Positions 61,637 to 64,000 of a stretch of 64,000 bases of DNA are shown here, in pieces (position 1 is the stretch's first letter; every line of letters begins with the position of its first letter). Source of the stretch: an uncultured Marinobacter sp. (lineage in GTDB: Bacteria; Pseudomonadota; Gammaproteobacteria; Pseudomonadales; Oleiphilaceae); contig NZ_CANLBK010000004.1 of NCBI RefSeq assembly GCF_947488835.1, positions 124,001 to 188,000 on the forward strand. The letters run 5' to 3'. The position numbers and the translations under genes were made by a program. The notes below the pieces were generated by a model, which saw only the letters and a program-made list of their open reading frames with translations, did not search any database and was not told where the DNA came from.

Positions 61637-62442
61637 GGCTTCGGGAAAAACGTTCTCAGGCTGTTCTGGTAAGTCTGGATAATCACGTCTTCCAAAGGAA
61701 GGTCTTTCACTTCGGCAATTTTTTCAGCAATGAACGGCAGGTAAAAAGGCGCATTCTCGCGCCCACGATAGGGCACTGGCGTGAGGAACGGCGCGTCGGT
61801 TTCCAGCAGTATCTGGCTGATGGGCGTCATACGAACTATGTCCCGCACGTTTTCTGCCTTGTTGAAGGTGGTTATTCCATTAAAGCCCAGATTCCAGCCC
61901 TGATCCAGCGCGTAGCGGGCAAGGCCCGGGCCGGAGGTGAAGCTGTGAATCACGCCACGCCGCTTGAGTGTCTGTTCAAATTCTTTGAGTATAGTGATTG
62001 TATCCTCATCTGCATCACGGCTATGGATAACTACCGGACGGTCACTGTCGCAGGCAATCTGGAGTTGTCGCCGGAATACGTCCCTCTGAACAGCACGATC
62101 GGCGTTGTCGTAAAAATAATCCAGCCCGATCTCACCAACCGCAACGATCTTGTCGTCCTGAGCATGGGTGCGAATTTCTTTCTCTACGGCATCGCTGTAG
62201 CTCTCCGCCTCATGGGGGTGGATGCCCTGGGTGCCATAAAGCCACGGCGCTGTGGTGCTGAGTTCACGCACTGTCGCCAGGTTGCCCGGTGCCACAGCGA
62301 TGGTAATCACCTTCTCGATGTTCACCCGCCGCGTTTCCTCCAGGATTTCCTCCAGGGGGCGATCCTTGAGGTAATCCAGGTGACAGTGGGTTTCAATAAT
62401 CGGATGGTCGAATACGGGAATCTCGCGACGTTTTTTACTCAT
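61633..62442 (-). CDS. TatD family metal-dependent hydrolase (DNase)
   Basis: TatD proteins are metal-dependent TIM-barrel nucleases with 3'-5' exonuclease activity. The 269-aa product shows all metal-site motifs: ETHCHLDYL, GIHPHEAE, GEIGLDYF, PVVIHSRDADEDT, VIHSFTSG and LLETDAPFLTP. The first motif begins with Glu in place of Asp. It is the first gene of a short minus-strand operon with the decayed HD-GYP gene. The start ATG has no strong ribosome binding site. Confidence 0.94.
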   Translation of the reverse strand: MSKKRREIPVFDHPIIETHCHLDYLKDRPLEEILEETRRVNIEKVITIAVAPGNLATVRELSTTAPWLYGTQGIHPHEAESYSDAVEKEIRTHAQDDKIVAVGEIGLDYFYDNADRAVQRDVFRRQLQIACDSDRPVVIHSRDADEDTITILKEFEQTLKRRGVIHSFTSGPGLARYALDQGWNLGFNGITTFNKAENVRDIVRMTPISQILLETDAPFLTPVPYRGRENAPFYLPFIAEKIAEVKDLPLEDVIIQTYQNSLRTFFPKP

Positions 62443-62602
62443 GGGCAGGTGCTAGGCTCCAATACAGGCAGTTGGTTCAACTGCTATTCTGGTGTTCGAA
62501 GCGTTCAAGTTTATCAGCTGCCCGTATATTGGCCTACATCGGCTCGTAGGGGCTTTCCTTGATGGATCTTATTGCTCGGGTTTGAAACAGGTGGAGATGC
62601 AG

Positions 62603-63874
62603 ATGCACGTTGTTGTGATTGGTGGTGGCGTTGTGGGTGTAACCACAGCTTGGGAGCTTTGCCGTCGCGGACATCAGGTGACGGTACTTGAACGCCATGG
62701 TGTGGCTGGAGATGAAACCAGTAAGGGCAATGCGGCCCAGCGTTCTTATGGCGTGGTGTATCCCTGGGCCGACCCCAGCATGGTGTTCAAGGCGCTGCCC
62801 TGGCTTGTGAAACAGGACGGCCCACTGAAGCTTAAGGTGCCACCGTCCTTAGCGGCTATACAGTTCATGTTTTCAACGTTGCGCTACGCCTGGTCGCCCG
62901 GCCTGTTTGGTTTGAACAAGCGTGCCATGATGCGCCTTGGTGCTCACTCCCGTGAGCGATATCTGAAACTGGAAGATGAACTGAACCTCAAGTTTGATGG
63001 CGCCCATAAGGGATTGCTGCATTTAGCCAGCACCCCGGAAGAGCTGGAAGTGCACCGCGGTACACATCGAATTCTGAAAGAAATGGGTGTAGCGTCCCGA
63101 TTGCTGACACCGGAGCAGGTCTATGAAGCGGAGCCAGGAATGGCGAGAACCGGGCCATTGTATGGCGCACTCAGCTACGACACCGATGGAACGGGCGATT
63201 GCCACTTGTTTACAAGGGAGCTTGCCAAGGCCTGTGAAGAAAAAGGCGTCAAGTTTCGCTACAACGTTCAGGTGGAGCAGCTAACCGCGAGCAGCCAGAA
63301 TGTTGAAATGGTGGTTCTTCGTAATGAGCGTGGACAAACAGAGGCCTTGGCTGCGGATGCCTTTGTGGTCAGCGCGGGTTGTTGGTCCCCTGAGTTGGTG
63401 CGGCCTCTGGGGCTGAAGCTGCCTATATACCCAATCAAGGGCTACAGCATTACGGTGCCCTTGAAAGACCCGGCCAAAGCGCCAGCTACCACCATCCATG
63501 ATGACAACTACAAAGTTGTGTCTACACGTTTGGGGGATCGATTGCGTGCAACCGGCTTTGTTGAGCTGGCTGGTTTCAATCGGGACATCCCGGAAACGCG
63601 AATAGCGACCATTCGAAAATCGGTTGAATCCCGTTATCCCGGCTGTGCAGATCTGGATCTGGCAGAAACCTGGACAGGATTTCGCCCTATGACCCCCGAT
63701 GGCCCAGCCATTATTGGCCGCGGCCCGCGCCGGAACCTGTACCTGAACACCGGGCACGGTACCTTCGGTTGGACGTTGGCGGCGGCCAGTGCGGATGTGA
63801 TTGCACAGGTGATTGACGGCGAAGAACCGGCGGTTTGCCTGGATGCGTTTCGCCCGGGGCGTTATCAGGAGTGA
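62603..63874 (+). CDS. D-amino acid dehydrogenase (DadA-like FAD oxidoreductase)
   Basis: This enzyme of the DAO family oxidises D-amino acids to keto acids, passing electrons to the respiratory chain. I chose ATG 62603 (GGAG six bases upstream; 423 aa) because MHVVVIGGGVVGVTTAWEL then opens directly with the FAD-binding Rossmann motif; ATG 62597 is also possible. Other family features are ETSKGNAAQRSYG, SAGCWSPELVRPLG, FVELAGFNRDIPETR and TWTGFRPMTPDGPAIIG with a C-terminal GHGTFGWTLA. Its stop overlaps the start of the next gene by 4 bp (GTGA). No racemase gene (dadX) is in view. Confidence 0.9.
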   Translation: MHVVVIGGGVVGVTTAWELCRRGHQVTVLERHGVAGDETSKGNAAQRSYGVVYPWADPSMVFKALPWLVKQDGPLKLKVPPSLAAIQFMFSTLRYAWSPGLFGLNKRAMMRLGAHSRERYLKLEDELNLKFDGAHKGLLHLASTPEELEVHRGTHRILKEMGVASRLLTPEQVYEAEPGMARTGPLYGALSYDTDGTGDCHLFTRELAKACEEKGVKFRYNVQVEQLTASSQNVEMVVLRNERGQTEALAADAFVVSAGCWSPELVRPLGLKLPIYPIKGYSITVPLKDPAKAPATTIHDDNYKVVSTRLGDRLRATGFVELAGFNRDIPETRIATIRKSVESRYPGCADLDLAETWTGFRPMTPDGPAIIGRGPRRNLYLNTGHGTFGWTLAAASADVIAQVIDGEEPAVCLDAFRPGRYQE

Positions 63875-64000
63875 CTGCTCGACCGGCCACCGAGAGCTTT
63901 TTTTCTCGGTGGCAAACCCTTAATGATTGGCTGATAAAGCACCGTTCCATTTGGCAGCCAGCCCCGTTTACGGAACTACAACCAGCCTGGGTTGAAGAAT
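63871..64000 (+). CDS. Start of a further gene, possibly a methyltransferase (3' truncated)
   Basis: From GTG 63871, overlapping the dehydrogenase stop as GTGA, a frame stays open to the end of the window (43 codons). The translation includes FFSRWQTLNDWLIKHRSIW and QPAPFTELQPAWVEE. The overlap and open frame argue for a real gene. The N-terminus reminds me of bacterial SAM-dependent methyltransferases that begin with a helical WRPxPF segment, but this is a weak recognition. A GCCACCGAG/CTCGGTGGC inverted repeat lies inside its first codons. Confidence 0.6.
   Translation, partial: MTARPATESFFSRWQTLNDWLIKHRSIWQPAPFTELQPAWVEE

Noticed and set aside
63886..63913. GCCACCGAG/CTCGGTGGC hairpin as terminator of the dehydrogenase gene
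   Set aside because: The T-run is in the loop, not after the stem, and a new reading frame that starts at 63871 runs straight through it.

Overview
The window reads as a contiguous piece of chromosome from a marine gammaproteobacterium, most like Marinobacter or a close relative. This is inferred from the ftsY-ftsE-ftsX-rpoH order, greB, a proteobacterial dedicated sortase system, a type VI secretion system (T6SS), an AcnA-type aconitase and many sensor kinases. No rRNA, tRNA, CRISPR array, phage or transposase gene was seen. GTG and TTG starts with good ribosome binding sites are common.

Layout. 1-3400: cell division and heat shock (ftsY partial, ftsE, ftsX, rpoH with promoter and terminator). 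3573-5263: a GarR/GlxR-like reductase and hydroxypyruvate isomerase. 5372-7520: an OmpR-type response regulator and its kinase. 7524-9539: small genes (helical protein, greB, secreted protein, acyl-CoA-binding protein). 9845-29559: one T6SS locus on the plus strand, in the order tssB, tssC, tssE, tssF, tssG, tagH (FHA), tssJ, tssK, tssL, tssH/clpV, a sigma-54 activator (vasH-like), tagO, tssA, tssM. Sheath, baseplate, membrane complex and recycling ATPase are all present; tube (hcp), spike (vgrG) and PAAR genes are not in this window. 29599-33320: a periplasmic LigE-type DNA ligase, a DUF883 membrane-anchored protein with a partner, a small outer-membrane barrel and a DUF815 ATPase.

33330-40531 holds a complete proteobacterial dedicated sortase system. 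DUF3422 protein, histidine kinase and response regulator lie on the minus strand, divergent from a VIT/vWA sortase target and its class GN sortase. 40579-44140: acyltransferase, two small membrane proteins, an OmpA-like protein without signal peptide and a rhomboid protease. 44275-59822 is a dense signalling region around acnA: HD-GYP regulator, MHYT hybrid kinase, two further kinases, an Hpt-REC-REC-GGDEF cyclase, a REC-HDOD protein and a lone REC protein. 59879-64000: DUF2288, LysO-like exporter, a decayed HD-GYP gene, TatD, a D-amino-acid dehydrogenase and the start of one more gene.

The most striking unlabelled signal is a family of four intergenic palindromes (about 3434, 21979, 37684 and 44151). 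Each has arms of 23-28 bp that pair perfectly or nearly so, around a core of exactly 53 nt. The core is conserved in all four copies, while the outer arms differ completely in sequence yet stay self-complementary. The other notable items are an operator-like region upstream of tssB, a phosphodiesterase gene with its catalytic domain deleted, a YPQTA sorting signal in the sortase target, and opposed terminators next to greB that may bound a small RNA.
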